Below, piece by piece: positions 1 to 8,407 of a DNA stretch of 64,000 nucleotides. The position numbers and the translations under genes were made by a program. Under the pieces are notes generated by a model. The model searched no databases. It worked only from the letters and a program-made list of their open reading frames with translations, and was not told the DNA's origin. How positions within the stretch are numbered: position 1 is the stretch's first letter; each line of letters begins with the position of its first letter. The stretch is taken from contig CAVVFJ010000012.1 in assembly GCA_963747425.1 (NCBI GenBank), positions 62,001-126,000 on the forward strand, written 5' to 3'. The DNA is from DASUPK01 sp963747425. Lineage in GTDB: Bacteria > Actinomycetota > Thermoleophilia > Solirubrobacterales > 70-9.

Positions 1-2
1 GA

Positions 3-449
3 GGGCCGGTAGCCCTCTTCGGCGCGGCCGCGGCGGCGGCGACCCTCGTCTGGGCGCTGGTGCTCGGGCCGGCGCGCGACGATCCGACGCTCGGCTTCCC
101 GGTCGCCGACTACGCGATCGCGCATCCACCCGAGCACGGGCGCATCGTCACCTACGCCGGCGTGGGCTCCTACATCAACTGGCGCTCCCCGGATACCCCG
201 GTCGTGCTGAACGGCTGGCTCGAGCAGTACACGCCGCAGGAGCTCCAGGACAATTACCGGGTCCTTCGTGCCGGGACGGCTAAGGATCTGGCCGGTGCCC
301 TCCGCCGGATCCACGCGGGAGCCGTGATCGTGCACCTGCACTCCTCAGTTCAGCGGCTCGAGGCGGCCGGCTTCCGCCCGGAGTTCTCCTCCGGCGGGGG
401 GACGTATCTGGTCCGGGTTCCTCATGGGGCGAAGCTGAGCGGGCCTTAA
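3..449 (+). CDS. C-terminal part of a membrane glycosyltransferase-like protein (5' incomplete)
   Basis: The reading frame is already open at the window edge, so the N-terminus is missing. The visible part starts with an Ala/Leu/Val-rich stretch that looks like a last membrane segment (about 20 residues). A soluble domain of about 125 residues follows (GRIVTYAGVGSYINWR, LNGWLEQYTPQEL) and ends at TAA 447-449. A polytopic N-terminus with a small extracytoplasmic C-terminal domain is the layout of GT39-type and related mannosyltransferases. The next gene, 27 bases downstream, is also a polytopic glycosyltransferase-like protein, which fits a cell-envelope glycan role. Family assignment is inference from the tail only. 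Confidence 0.6.
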   Translation, partial: GPVALFGAAAAAATLVWALVLGPARDDPTLGFPVADYAIAHPPEHGRIVTYAGVGSYINWRSPDTPVVLNGWLEQYTPQELQDNYRVLRAGTAKDLAGALRRIHAGAVIVHLHSSVQRLEAAGFRPEFSSGGGTYLVRVPHGAKLSGP

Positions 450-476
450 GGGTCCGCTCTACCATCTCGCGCGCCG

Positions 477-1829
477 ATGGAGTCCCTCCCCGGAACCGCT
501 GATTCGGCGCTCGAGCCGGCTTCCGTCGGGCCTCCGGCCGTCCCGTCACTGCCTGGCATCAAGGCCGGACATCGTGCCCTGATCGCCAACACGTTCCTCG
601 GCGGGATGGTCGGCTCCGCCTTCCTGATGGCGGCCGGCGCCGCGTCCAAGCACTACGGGCCGACCCTTCACATCCACCACGGGCTCCCGACCTCGATCAG
701 GGGCCCGCTCCACGGCATCGGGCTGTCGCTGAGCGGCACCGAGTTCGCGGTCCTCTTCATCATTCTCGGGGTCTGCTACCTGGGGGTCCTGCTCTTCGCG
801 GACTCGGTCCGATTCCGCATCGGCGTGGGGGCGATCGTGGCGCTGCACCTGCTCTTCGTGATCGCGCCGCCGCTCCTCTCCAGCGACATCTTCAACTACG
901 TCGGCTACGCGCGGCTCGACGCGGTGCACCATCTGAACCCGTACGTCCATCCGCTCTCGGCGGCGCCCACCGATCCTTCCTACATCTACGTCGGCTGGCC
1001 GCTCAACACGACGGCCTACGGGCCGCTCTTCACCCTTGGCACCCTGCCGCTCGGCTGGGTCAGCTTCACGGCCGCGATCTGGCTGCTCAAGTCGGTGACG
1101 GCGCTCGCCAGCCTCGCCTGCGTGGCGCTGGTCTGGGCGTGCGCGACCCGCCTGGGCCGGCCCGCGCTCCCGGCGACGCTGTTCTTCGGCCTCAATCCGG
1201 TCCTGCTCGCCTACGCGGTGGGCGGTGCCCACAACGACCTGCTGATGCTGGCAGCCGCGCTGGGCGGCATCTACATGCTGCTGATCGGGCGGGAGTCCGG
1301 CATGGCGGCGCTGGTGGTGGCGGTGGCGGTGAAGAGCTCCTCGGTGGTCCTGCTGCCCTTCGCCCTGCTCGGCTCACGAAGGCCGTTGCGGGCGTTGCTC
1401 TGGGGGACGCTCGCGGCCGCGGTGATCGTCGTCGTCACGCTGCTCGCCTTCGGCACGCACGTCTCGAGCCTCCTGCACGTGCTGCAGCACGACGCTCGCC
1501 TGGAGACGCCGAACGACGTCCCCGGAGTGATCAACGACGTGCTCGGTCTTGGCATCACCACCCACACCCTCGGCAGGATCGGGATGCTCGTCCTGCTGCC
1601 GACCGTCGCGCTGCTGCTCGTGCGGGTCTACCGGGGAGGGAACTGGCTCGAGAACGCGGGGTGGGCGACTTTCGCCGTCCTGGTGACCACCACCTGGTTC
1701 CTGCCCTGGTACCTGATCTGGTTCCTGCCCCTGGCGGCGCTTGCGGTCCGGCCCTATCAGCGCTTCTCCGCGCTGGCCCTGACCGCACTGGCGATCGGGC
1801 TACAGCTGCCGCTGGTCTTCGGGCACTAG
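477..1829 (+). CDS. Polytopic membrane mannosyltransferase-like protein (GT87/MptA-MptB type)
   Basis: This 450-residue protein has roughly ten or more hydrophobic segments. An early extracytoplasmic loop carries SSDIFNYVGYARL followed by NPY and YGPLF. Asp-Ile-Phe-x-Tyr plus Asn-Pro-Tyr is characteristic of polyprenol-phosphate-mannose-dependent alpha-1,6-mannosyltransferases of actinobacterial envelopes (MptA/MptB, DUF2029-like). The expected role is transfer of a sugar from a lipid-linked donor on the outer face of the membrane. The preceding gene appears related in architecture and may be co-transcribed. A TACCAT box at 460-465 lies 11 bases before the ATG, so a very short leader is possible. 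The exact acceptor cannot be read from sequence. Confidence 0.7.
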   Translation: MESLPGTADSALEPASVGPPAVPSLPGIKAGHRALIANTFLGGMVGSAFLMAAGAASKHYGPTLHIHHGLPTSIRGPLHGIGLSLSGTEFAVLFIILGVCYLGVLLFADSVRFRIGVGAIVALHLLFVIAPPLLSSDIFNYVGYARLDAVHHLNPYVHPLSAAPTDPSYIYVGWPLNTTAYGPLFTLGTLPLGWVSFTAAIWLLKSVTALASLACVALVWACATRLGRPALPATLFFGLNPVLLAYAVGGAHNDLLMLAAALGGIYMLLIGRESGMAALVVAVAVKSSSVVLLPFALLGSRRPLRALLWGTLAAAVIVVVTLLAFGTHVSSLLHVLQHDARLETPNDVPGVINDVLGLGITTHTLGRIGMLVLLPTVALLLVRVYRGGNWLENAGWATFAVLVTTTWFLPWYLIWFLPLAALAVRPYQRFSALALTALAIGLQLPLVFGH

Positions 1830-2408
1830 TTACTGACCGAGGATCTTGGCCTTCTCGGCCTCGAACTCGGCCTCGGTCAGCGCGCCCGATTCCTTCAGCT
1901 TCGCCAGCTTCTCGAGCTGCTCGACCGGGTCCACCTGAGGCTGCGCGGGCGCCGGCGGGGCCATGCCCGGCACCTGGCCCATCCCGGGCATCCCAGCCTG
2001 CATCTGCCCGGCCTGGGCGCGCATCTGCTGCGCCTGTTCCATCAGCTGGCCGATCTGGTTGGGGTCGATGCCAGCGGAGGCGAATGCCGCCCCCTGCTGG
2101 GCCTCGGGGGAGTAGTCGACGATGATCTTGTCGTGGTCGGCCGGGTCGTAGAGGACGGGCACCGTCTGCCCGGCGCTCGGCACAGCCAGCTGCGGAAAGC
2201 TGAACCGCTTCTTGACCTCGAACTCGGGCTCGTCGTCGGGCTGGACACGCAGGTGCGCCTTGAGCGCCAGCTCGGTGTTGCCGATCACGCCCTCGGCCCC
2301 GCGCGTCACGGCCATTCCCTTCTCGGCGATCTCGACGACCGTGGCGTTGGCGCGCTTGCCGCTCTCCTGCAGCTGCTTCATCAGCTTCTTGGACGGCTTA
2401 CCCAGCAT
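1830..2408 (-). CDS. SHOCT-domain protein of unknown function
   Basis: The C-terminal 35 residues (EQLEKLAKLKESGALTEAEF) form a typical SHOCT motif, a short helical oligomerisation segment. The N-terminal half is soluble and beta-rich (AHLRVQPDDEPEFEVKKRF, VPVLYDPADHDKIIVDY), as in actinobacterial proteins of this kind. A Gln/Met/Pro-rich linker (QMRAQAGQMQAGMPGMGQVP) joins the two parts. There is no signal peptide or membrane segment. AAGGAGAAGGAACTC before the ATG is a strong ribosome binding site. The stop abuts the stop of the convergent glycosyltransferase gene. No enzymatic residues are recognisable. Confidence 0.75.
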   Translation of the reverse strand: MLGKPSKKLMKQLQESGKRANATVVEIAEKGMAVTRGAEGVIGNTELALKAHLRVQPDDEPEFEVKKRFSFPQLAVPSAGQTVPVLYDPADHDKIIVDYSPEAQQGAAFASAGIDPNQIGQLMEQAQQMRAQAGQMQAGMPGMGQVPGMAPPAPAQPQVDPVEQLEKLAKLKESGALTEAEFEAEKAKILGQ

Positions 2409-2504
2409 GAGTTCCTTCTCCTTGTCGAGGCAGGCGGAAGCTCACCCTAGCGCGCCACCCTGCGGCGCGATAGGGCGCTCCACCGACGTTCGAGCAGGCG
2501 GGCT

Positions 2505-2510
2505 TAGAAT
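2505..2510 (+). promoter_or_regulatory. Candidate leaderless -10 box for the WS/DGAT gene
   Basis: TAGAAT ends 6 bases before the ATG at 2517 and no Shine-Dalgarno lies between. Transcription would be expected to start at or next to the A of the start codon. Confidence 0.5.
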
Positions 2511-2516
2511 CGCCCG

Positions 2517-3962
2517 ATGCGTCAGCTGACCAGCCTCGACGCGCAGTTCCTGGCGCTGGAGAGCTCGCACCAGACCGGTCACGTCGCCGGGCTGACGATC
2601 CTCGATCCGTCGACCACCCCGAGCGGCGAGCTCACCTTCGCCGACATCCGCAACCTGATCGAGGAGCGGATGCCGCTGCTGCCACCTCTGCGCTGGCGGC
2701 TGGTCGAGGTCCCATTCGGCCTCGACTATCCGTACTGGCTGGACGACCCCCACTTCGATCTCGACTTCCATGTCCGGGAGCTGGCCCTGCCGCCCGGGGG
2801 CGCGAAGGAGAAGCTTGCCGAGCAGGTTGCGCGGATCGTCTCCCGTCCGCTCGACCGTGGCCGCCCCCTGTGGGAGGCCTATCTGATCCACGGGCTCGAG
2901 GACGGCCACAAGGCGCTCCTGACCAAGATCCACCACTCGCTGATCGACGGGCTCTCGGGTGCCGAAATCATGGGTGCCCTCTTCGACCTCGCGCCGGAGG
3001 GGCGGGAGCTGCCGCAGCCCGACACCAACGGGGCGGACCGTCAACCAACGGAACTGGAGATGCTGACCCGGGGGCTGATGGGATTCCCCCGGTACCCGCT
3101 CAGGATCCTCCGCTCGCTGCCGAGCGCTCTGCCGAACCTCGATGAGTCGCCGGTCTTCGCCGGGATTCCCGGGACCGGCCTGGTCGCAAAGGTGGCCGAC
3201 CGGCTGTCGCGGGCGGTGAGCAGCCGGGAGAGCGGCGTGCTCGCCCATACGCACTACAAGGCGCCGAAGACCTGCTTCAACGGCCGGATCTCCCCGCACC
3301 GGCGGTTCGCATTCGGCCAGCTCGACCTGGAAGAGGTGAAGGAGGTCAAGAACAAGCACGGCGTCACCGTCAACGACGTGGTGGTCTCGATCTGCTCCGG
3401 GGCGGTCCGCAGCTGGCTGCTCGAGCACGACGAGCTGCCGCCCGATCCGCTCGTCGTCCAGGTGCCGGTCTCGGTCAGGACCGACGAGCAGATGGGGACC
3501 TTCGGCAACCGGATCATGCTGATGAGCGCTCCCCTCTTCACCAACGAGCCCGACGCCGTCCGGCGCCTCGAGAAGACCCACTGGGCGCTCGCCGCGATGA
3601 AGGAGCACCACCGCGCCCTGCCGGCCGAGCTGCTCCAGGACACCAACCACTTCATCCCGCCGGCTGTCTTCGCACGCGCGGCGCGCGCGACCTTCGCCAT
3701 CTCCACCAGCGGGCGCGGTCGCCCGACCTGGAACATGGTGGTCTCCAACGTGCCCGGCCCCCAGTTTCCCCTCTACTGCGCGGGCGCCGAGTTGGTCGCC
3801 AATTACCCCGTGTCGGTGATCACGGACGGCATGGGACTGAACATGACGGTGATGAGCTACCGCGGGAAGATGGACTTCGGCATCGTCGCCGACCGCGACC
3901 AGATGCCCGATCTCTGGTCGATGCTGGACCGGCTGCGCGCCTCGCTCGAGGAGCTGAAGTAG
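2517..3962 (+). CDS. Wax ester synthase / diacylglycerol acyltransferase (WS/DGAT)
   Basis: The 481-residue protein has the WS/DGAT layout: an N-terminal condensation-like acyltransferase half with HHSLIDG at residues 139-145 (HHxxxDG active site) and a C-terminal half with NVPGP. It starts MRQLTSLDAQFL, as this family usually does. The enzyme esterifies acyl-CoA to diacylglycerol or a fatty alcohol to make storage triacylglycerol or wax ester, normally at the cytoplasmic membrane or lipid-body surface. An acyl-ACP thioesterase-like gene follows on the same strand, a neighbour consistent with lipid storage. Substrate preference cannot be read. Length and motifs look intact. Confidence 0.93.
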   Translation: MRQLTSLDAQFLALESSHQTGHVAGLTILDPSTTPSGELTFADIRNLIEERMPLLPPLRWRLVEVPFGLDYPYWLDDPHFDLDFHVRELALPPGGAKEKLAEQVARIVSRPLDRGRPLWEAYLIHGLEDGHKALLTKIHHSLIDGLSGAEIMGALFDLAPEGRELPQPDTNGADRQPTELEMLTRGLMGFPRYPLRILRSLPSALPNLDESPVFAGIPGTGLVAKVADRLSRAVSSRESGVLAHTHYKAPKTCFNGRISPHRRFAFGQLDLEEVKEVKNKHGVTVNDVVVSICSGAVRSWLLEHDELPPDPLVVQVPVSVRTDEQMGTFGNRIMLMSAPLFTNEPDAVRRLEKTHWALAAMKEHHRALPAELLQDTNHFIPPAVFARAARATFAISTSGRGRPTWNMVVSNVPGPQFPLYCAGAELVANYPVSVITDGMGLNMTVMSYRGKMDFGIVADRDQMPDLWSMLDRLRASLEELK

Positions 3963-4018
3963 CGGAGCTGACCGAGATCGTCCCGGACCCCGGAAAGGGC
4001 CGGGCGTATGAGCAGGCG

Positions 4019-4672
4019 ATGCGGCCGGGCATCGCCGACGCCGACGCGGCGGGCCGCTGCCGGCTGGACGCGATGGCCCGCTGGCTGCAGGACGTCGCCT
4101 ACGCGGACCTGATCGATTCCGGCTTCGAGGGACGGGGTGCGTGGATCGTGCGGAGGACCCGAATCCGGGTGGAGCGATTTCCTCGCTTCGGCGAGGACCT
4201 GATCCTGCGGACCTTCTGCAGCGGCATCGGTCGCTTCTCCGCCGAGCGACGCACGTCGATCAAGGGAGACGACGCGGCCGTGGAGACCGTCTCGCTCTGG
4301 GTCTGTCTGGATCCGGAGCGCGGCAGGCCGATGCGGTTTCCGCCCGACTTCATCGCGATCTACGAGGACAGCGCCGGGGGCCGCGACGCGAACGTCCGCC
4401 TCCGGCACGACGACCCGCCCGTGGACGCGGAGCGCTCGCCGTGGCATTTCCGCGCCACCGAGATGGACCCCGCCGGGCACATCAACAACTCGCACTACTG
4501 GGTGCCGCTGGAGGAGGAGCTGGCCTCGGGACCCGAGCCGGACTCGATCGACGTCGAGGTCGAGTACCGCGATCCGGCGGTCTCGGGGGAGGCGGTCCTG
4601 CTCAGGCGGGGCTCGTCGATGTGGATCGCGGACGCCGACGGCACGGTCAACGCTTCGCTGATCCGAGCCTGA
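4019..4672 (+). CDS. Acyl-ACP thioesterase family protein
   Basis: Two hot-dog folds are visible: an N-terminal one (ADAAGRCRLDAMARWLQDVAYADL) and a C-terminal one containing AGHINNSHYWVPLEEEL, the conserved Asn-containing motif of FatA/FatB-like thioesterases. These release fatty acids from acyl-ACP. The gene follows WS/DGAT by 56 bases. The start is uncertain: the frame stays open into the upstream gene, and residues just before the ATG (about 3968-4018) could belong to the protein if a CTG is used. AGCAGG lies just before the ATG at 4019. Size without the extension is 217 residues, slightly short for the family. Confidence 0.8.
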   Translation: MRPGIADADAAGRCRLDAMARWLQDVAYADLIDSGFEGRGAWIVRRTRIRVERFPRFGEDLILRTFCSGIGRFSAERRTSIKGDDAAVETVSLWVCLDPERGRPMRFPPDFIAIYEDSAGGRDANVRLRHDDPPVDAERSPWHFRATEMDPAGHINNSHYWVPLEEELASGPEPDSIDVEVEYRDPAVSGEAVLLRRGSSMWIADADGTVNASLIRA

Positions 4673-4685
4673 GCGAAGAGAGTCG

Positions 4686-5621
4686 CTAGGCGACCGATCG
4701 TGCCCGAGCGCCGTCGGCGGCCCTGGCGTGCTCGGCGACCGCGTCGATGATCTGGGGCCAGACGCCGCGAGGCAGGTCGTGTCCCATCCCCTCGATCATC
4801 ATCAGCCGAGCCCCGCGGATCGCTCTCGCGGTCGCCTTCCCGCCCGACGGCCTGACCATCTTGTCGACGGTGCCGTGGATCACCAGCGTCGGCGCCTTGA
4901 TCGTGCCGAGTTTCTTGGTGCGGTCGCCCGAGGCGACGATCGCGCCGAGCTGGCGGCCACCGGCCCGAACGTCAAAGCCCCGGTCGAAGCTGCGTCCTGC
5001 GCGTTCCCGGATGTACTGCTCGTCGCGTGGGAAGCCGGTCGATCCCACCAGCCCGAATACCTCGGCGGAGCGCTCGATGTAGCCATCGCGGTCGCGCGGA
5101 GGGGGGCGGAGGAGGTACCGGTAGACCGAGAGCGCCGGCTGGCCGTGCCAGCGGCTGCCGGTCGTCGACATGATCGAGGTCAGCGAGCGGACCACCTCGG
5201 GATGCTCGGCGGCGAGCATCTGGCCGATCATGCCGCCCATCGAGGCGCCCACGATGTGAGCCGGGGAGATATCCAGCTCGCGGAGCAGGACGGCGGCGTC
5301 CTCTGCCATGTCGGAGAGCGTGTACTGCTCCGGGCCCACTCGCCGGCGCATCATCTGGCCCAGCGTCGGGGGGCGGAAGTCGAAGTGGGTCGAGCGCCCG
5401 ATGTCGCGGTTGTCGAAGCGAACGACGTAGAAGCCGCGCTCGGCCAGCTGCTCGCAGAAGTCCTCGTGCCAGGCGATCATCTGCGTCGCCAGGCCCATGA
5501 CCAGGAGGATCGGGGTGTCGTCGGGATCCCCGAAGGCCTCGTAGCAGAGGGTCACGCCTCGTCCGACGTCGCAGAACTCCTCGGGCATCCGACGATCGTA
5601 GATCGCGGGCGGGGAGGACAT
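4686..5621 (-). CDS. Alpha/beta hydrolase
   Basis: This is a 311-residue canonical alpha/beta hydrolase. The oxyanion-hole region is VMGLATQMIAWH, the nucleophile elbow is GASMGG with Ser about 127, an acidic residue lies in HGTVDKM (about 255) and the catalytic His is in GMGHDLP near the end. There is no signal peptide, so it should be cytoplasmic. It converges on the thioesterase gene with 13 bases between stops. Similar proteins are annotated as esterases or haloperoxidase-like hydrolases, so the substrate is not predictable. The upstream side faces the response-regulator gene and holds a promoter-like AT-rich stretch around 5650-5700. Confidence 0.88.
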   Translation of the reverse strand: MSSPPAIYDRRMPEEFCDVGRGVTLCYEAFGDPDDTPILLVMGLATQMIAWHEDFCEQLAERGFYVVRFDNRDIGRSTHFDFRPPTLGQMMRRRVGPEQYTLSDMAEDAAVLLRELDISPAHIVGASMGGMIGQMLAAEHPEVVRSLTSIMSTTGSRWHGQPALSVYRYLLRPPPRDRDGYIERSAEVFGLVGSTGFPRDEQYIRERAGRSFDRGFDVRAGGRQLGAIVASGDRTKKLGTIKAPTLVIHGTVDKMVRPSGGKATARAIRGARLMMIEGMGHDLPRGVWPQIIDAVAEHARAADGARARSVA

Positions 5622-5766
5622 CGCGCCCGCGCGGCGTAGACAGACGTACCACTACCAAATATTGATTAACAGCGAGAGCACCTCTACTGTGGAAGAGGGT
5701 TGTTTGCGGGGGGATTCGTTCGACCCGCGGGAGGCATCAGATGCGCATCTGCCAGAGGGCTTGGAG

Positions 5767-6816
5767 ATGAAACCGAGCATTCTCATCGTCGAAGACGATG
5801 TGGTGGCGCGCGCCCAGGCCGCCCGGATCCTCAGTCCGCACTACGAGGTGGACGCCGCCGCCGACGCGCACGAGGCCCGCGGAAAGCTGATCGGCGGGAT
5901 GGTCGACCTGCTGCTCTGCGACCACTACATGCCCGGAGAGAGCGGCATGGACCTCGTCGAGAACGTGCTCGCGCGGGAGGAGTCGATTGCCGTCGTGATG
6001 GTCACCGTCGCCGATGACCACGGCCTGGTCGAGCGGGCCTTCGAGATGGGCGTCTACGGCTACCTGATCAAGCCGTATCGCAGCGCCGACCTGCTGATCA
6101 CGGTCAGTAACGCCCTCCGTCGCAGGCAGCTGGAGCTCCAGGCGCGCGCGCACGAGCGCCAGCTCGAACAGGAGATGATCGCGCTGAGCCTCGAGACCGA
6201 GCGGGTTCGCCAGCTCCTGCGGAACTCGGAGGCGTCACTGGAGAAATCCCGCCTCGAGACGGTCCACAAGCTCAGCTTCGCGGTCGAGATGCGCGACCAG
6301 GTCACCGGGCATCACCTCTCGCGCATGGGCGCGTATTGCGAGGAGCTCGCCCAGCGGCTGGAGCTCCCGGATGAGGTCTGCGACTCGATCGCCCTCGCGG
6401 GGCAGATGCACGACATCGGCAAGATCGCGGTCCCGGACCACATCCTCCTGAAGGCTGGCCCACTGACGGCGGAGGAGAGCGCGCAGATGCAGACCCATGC
6501 CGAGATCGGGCGCGAGATCCTGCAGGGGTCCGAGTCTCCGCTCCTCCAGCTGGCCGAGTCCATCGCCTGGACCCACCACGAGAAATTCGACGGAAGCGGA
6601 TATCCCCGAGGCCTGAGGGGGGAGGCGATCCCCGAGGAGGGCCGGATCGCCGCCGTTGCGGACGTCTTCGATGCCCTCACCAGAGACCGCCCATACCGCA
6701 AGGCGATGTCGTTGGCCGAGGCAGCCGTGGTCATGGCCGAGGGCCGCGGCTCCCACTTCGATCCTCGCGTACTCGACTCGTTCATGAGCCAGATCCCGGT
6801 CGCGGCCGCCGCCTAG
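5767..6816 (+). CDS. Response regulator with HD-GYP cyclic-di-GMP phosphodiesterase output (RpfG-like)
   Basis: An N-terminal receiver domain has acidic residues VEDD, phosphoacceptor Asp52 in CDHYMPG and Lys in GYLIKPY. A coiled-coil linker (about 125-170) leads to an HD-GYP domain with HDIGKIAVPD and HHEKFDGSGYPRGL. HD-GYP domains hydrolyse cyclic-di-GMP, and here activity would be controlled by phosphorylation. The ATG at 5767 is chosen because MKPSILIVEDD is the natural receiver start and GAGGGCTTGGAG precedes it. The frame is open upstream to 5662. No histidine kinase is adjacent, so the cognate kinase is encoded elsewhere. The stop codon lies inside a 14-base palindrome. Confidence 0.92.
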   Translation: MKPSILIVEDDVVARAQAARILSPHYEVDAAADAHEARGKLIGGMVDLLLCDHYMPGESGMDLVENVLAREESIAVVMVTVADDHGLVERAFEMGVYGYLIKPYRSADLLITVSNALRRRQLELQARAHERQLEQEMIALSLETERVRQLLRNSEASLEKSRLETVHKLSFAVEMRDQVTGHHLSRMGAYCEELAQRLELPDEVCDSIALAGQMHDIGKIAVPDHILLKAGPLTAEESAQMQTHAEIGREILQGSESPLLQLAESIAWTHHEKFDGSGYPRGLRGEAIPEEGRIAAVADVFDALTRDRPYRKAMSLAEAAVVMAEGRGSHFDPRVLDSFMSQIPVAAAA

Positions 6817-6821
6817 GCGGC
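6808..6821. terminator. Palindrome over the stop codon, weak terminator candidate
   Basis: GCCGCCTAGGCGGC is a perfect 14-base palindrome whose centre is the TAG stop of the HD-GYP gene. A second short GGCC repeat follows. No T-run is present, so a terminator role is weakly supported. Confidence 0.3.
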
Positions 6822-6942
6822 CGTGCGGCCTGGTTGCTTCTGGGTATGCGATCCGCAAGCGATCTTGCACGCCTGTTAGCAACTGCTGACATTTCGGCGG
6901 CGAAGCTCTAGCCTGGCCGGACTGCCGCGGGCGGCCCGCATT

Positions 6943-6981
6943 AAACGGGTTGCTCTGCGGCTGCGCCTCCGAGCACCCTCG
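6943..6981 (+). repeat. REP-like palindromic element, copy A
   Basis: The segment folds as GGGTTGCTC / GAGCACCC with an inner GGC-TGC-GCC hairpin. It matches copies at 40731-40770 and 41480-41520 (opposite orientation) in length, outer stem and inner hairpin. Here it lies just upstream of the NlpC/P60 gene start. Confidence 0.55.
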
Positions 6982-6994
6982 GATCAACGCACCT

Positions 6995-8191
6995 ATGCCG
7001 ACTCCACCGAGTAGAGACAGAGGGCGATCCACCCCCCGCGGGCGTGCCGCCGTGCTCGCGCTGATGGTGCTGGTCACGCTGGTGATCGGGTCGGTCCTCG
7101 GCCAGAGCGCGATCGGCGATCCGGCCTCCAAGATCGCCCAGAAGCAGGACGAGCTCAGCCGGATCCAGTCCAACGAGGGCCCGCTGCGCTCGCAGATCGA
7201 CAGCATGAACACGCGGGTCGACCAGCTGATCGGGCGGGAGTCCCAGCTGCGACAGGAGCAGGCGGCGGCAGAGCACGAGCTGGCGGCGAAGCAGGCCGAG
7301 CTCGACAAGGCGACCGCCGAGCTCAATGCCGAGAAGGCCGAGCTGGCGAGGGTCAGGGCGAAGCTTCAGGCGGCGGTCGGCGCGCTCGAGCAGCTGCTCG
7401 TCGACATGTACAAGTCGAACGATCCCGACATCACCGCCGTGGTCATGCGCTCGGCGAATTGGTCGGACCTCCTTACCCGCACCGAGTACCTGGACCACAT
7501 CCAGAACTACGACGACGAGGTCGTCGCCCGCGTTCGCGGCCTGCGCGATCAGATCACGGCCCTGGTGGCGCAGCTGCAGACGACCCACGACCGCATCCAG
7601 GCCGCCCGCGACCAGGTCGCCGCCAAGGAGCGGCAGATCGCCAGCCAGCACGCGCAGATCCAACGGGAGCAGTCCCAGCTGGTCGCGGCGCGGAACGCCC
7701 GAGAGGGGGTCCTCCAGGCCCTGCTCAGCAAGGAGGAGCAGATCCAGACGGACCTCTCCAACATCCCGGCGCCGGCCGGCCGGGCAACGCTGGATTCGAG
7801 CGGCGACGCGATCCCGCCGTCGAACGCGCCTCTCGCGGTGCGCGCCGCGATCGAATCCGCCAATCAGATCGACGACCTCCCCTACGTCTGGGGAGGCGGC
7901 CACGGCTCCTTCACCGCCAGCGGCTACGACTGCTCGGGCGCGGTCAGCTTCGCGCTGCACGGCGGCGGCTTCCTCTCCAGCCCCCTCGACTCCACCGGCC
8001 TCGAGGTTTGGGGGGAGTCCGGCGGCGGCAACTGGATCACGGTCTTCGCGAACAGCGGCCACGCCTGGGCGTACATCGCGGGCCTGCGCTTCGACACCGG
8101 CGGACCGGGCGGCGGCAACGGCCCCCGCTGGAGCACCGTGATGCGCGACGACACCTCTAGCTTCGTCGCGCGGCACCCTGCCGGCTACTAG
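6995..8191 (+). CDS. Secreted peptidoglycan hydrolase, coiled coil plus NlpC/P60 (C40) domain
   Basis: This 398-residue protein has an N-terminal membrane/signal segment (AAVLALMVLVTLVIGSVLG). A long coiled coil (about residues 45-240) follows, rich in Gln/Glu/Ala heptads. The C-terminal NlpC/P60 domain (about 285-398) has catalytic Cys in GYDCSGAVSFAL and His in SGHAWAYIAG. Enzymes of this form cleave stem-peptide bonds in peptidoglycan during cell separation or growth, with the coiled coil restraining activity. ATG 6995 places the signal segment properly. The frame is open upstream to 6950, but that stretch overlaps the REP-like repeat. The gene is monocistronic. Confidence 0.9.
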   Translation: MPTPPSRDRGRSTPRGRAAVLALMVLVTLVIGSVLGQSAIGDPASKIAQKQDELSRIQSNEGPLRSQIDSMNTRVDQLIGRESQLRQEQAAAEHELAAKQAELDKATAELNAEKAELARVRAKLQAAVGALEQLLVDMYKSNDPDITAVVMRSANWSDLLTRTEYLDHIQNYDDEVVARVRGLRDQITALVAQLQTTHDRIQAARDQVAAKERQIASQHAQIQREQSQLVAARNAREGVLQALLSKEEQIQTDLSNIPAPAGRATLDSSGDAIPPSNAPLAVRAAIESANQIDDLPYVWGGGHGSFTASGYDCSGAVSFALHGGGFLSSPLDSTGLEVWGESGGGNWITVFANSGHAWAYIAGLRFDTGGPGGGNGPRWSTVMRDDTSSFVARHPAGY

Positions 8192-8194
8192 CCG

Positions 8195-8358
8195 CTAAGG
8201 CAGGGCCGCGAGCTGCGGGTCGCACTCCACGACGACCGACGCGTCGCCGATCTTCCATCGGTCCCGCCGAGCCGGAGGGGCTAGTCAGTGACGATCGCGT
8301 CGGCGTCGATCTCGTGTCCGAGCTTGCCGATGCGGCGGGTCGTGGCCGTCATGGCCAT
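8195..8358 (-). pseudogene. Possible small decayed coding segment of unknown function
   Basis: Reading the minus strand from ATG 8358 gives MAMTATTRRIGKLGHEIDAD and a TAG at 8281-8283. A frame change there continues with KIGDASVVVECDPQLAALP to a TAG at 8195-8197. Both halves look protein-like and together would make about 53 residues. I do not recognise the family. It may be a frameshifted short gene, or a chance reading in GC-rich sequence. Its start side would share the intergenic promoter region with the ArsR gene. Confidence 0.25.
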
Positions 8359-8375
8359 CGACAACTAAACTACTA

Positions 8376-8393
8376 CACAACTGTTCACTTGTG
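8376..8393. promoter_or_regulatory. Candidate ArsR operator
   Basis: CACAA and TTGTG form an inverted repeat with an 8-base spacer, in an AT-rich stretch directly upstream of the arsR-type gene and its -10 box. The position fits autoregulation by the ArsR-family protein. Confidence 0.4.
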
Positions 8394-8394
8394 C

Positions 8395-8400
8395 TACTCT
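8395..8400 (+). promoter_or_regulatory. Candidate leaderless -10 box of the ArsR operon
   Basis: TACTCT ends 7 bases before ATG 8408, with no Shine-Dalgarno between. It lies 2 bases beyond the CACAA/TTGTG inverted repeat. Confidence 0.45.
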
Positions 8401-8407
8401 GTTCGCC

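Noticed and set aside
2442..3650. Long minus-strand frame opposite WS/DGAT
   Set aside because: No recognisable domain and typical antisense composition; the WS/DGAT motif HHSLIDG is on the plus strand.
6832..6994. A cyclic-di-AMP riboswitch upstream of the NlpC/P60 gene
   Set aside because: Such riboswitches occur before actinobacterial wall hydrolases, but I could not find the conserved core; a REP-like repeat explains the hairpin instead.
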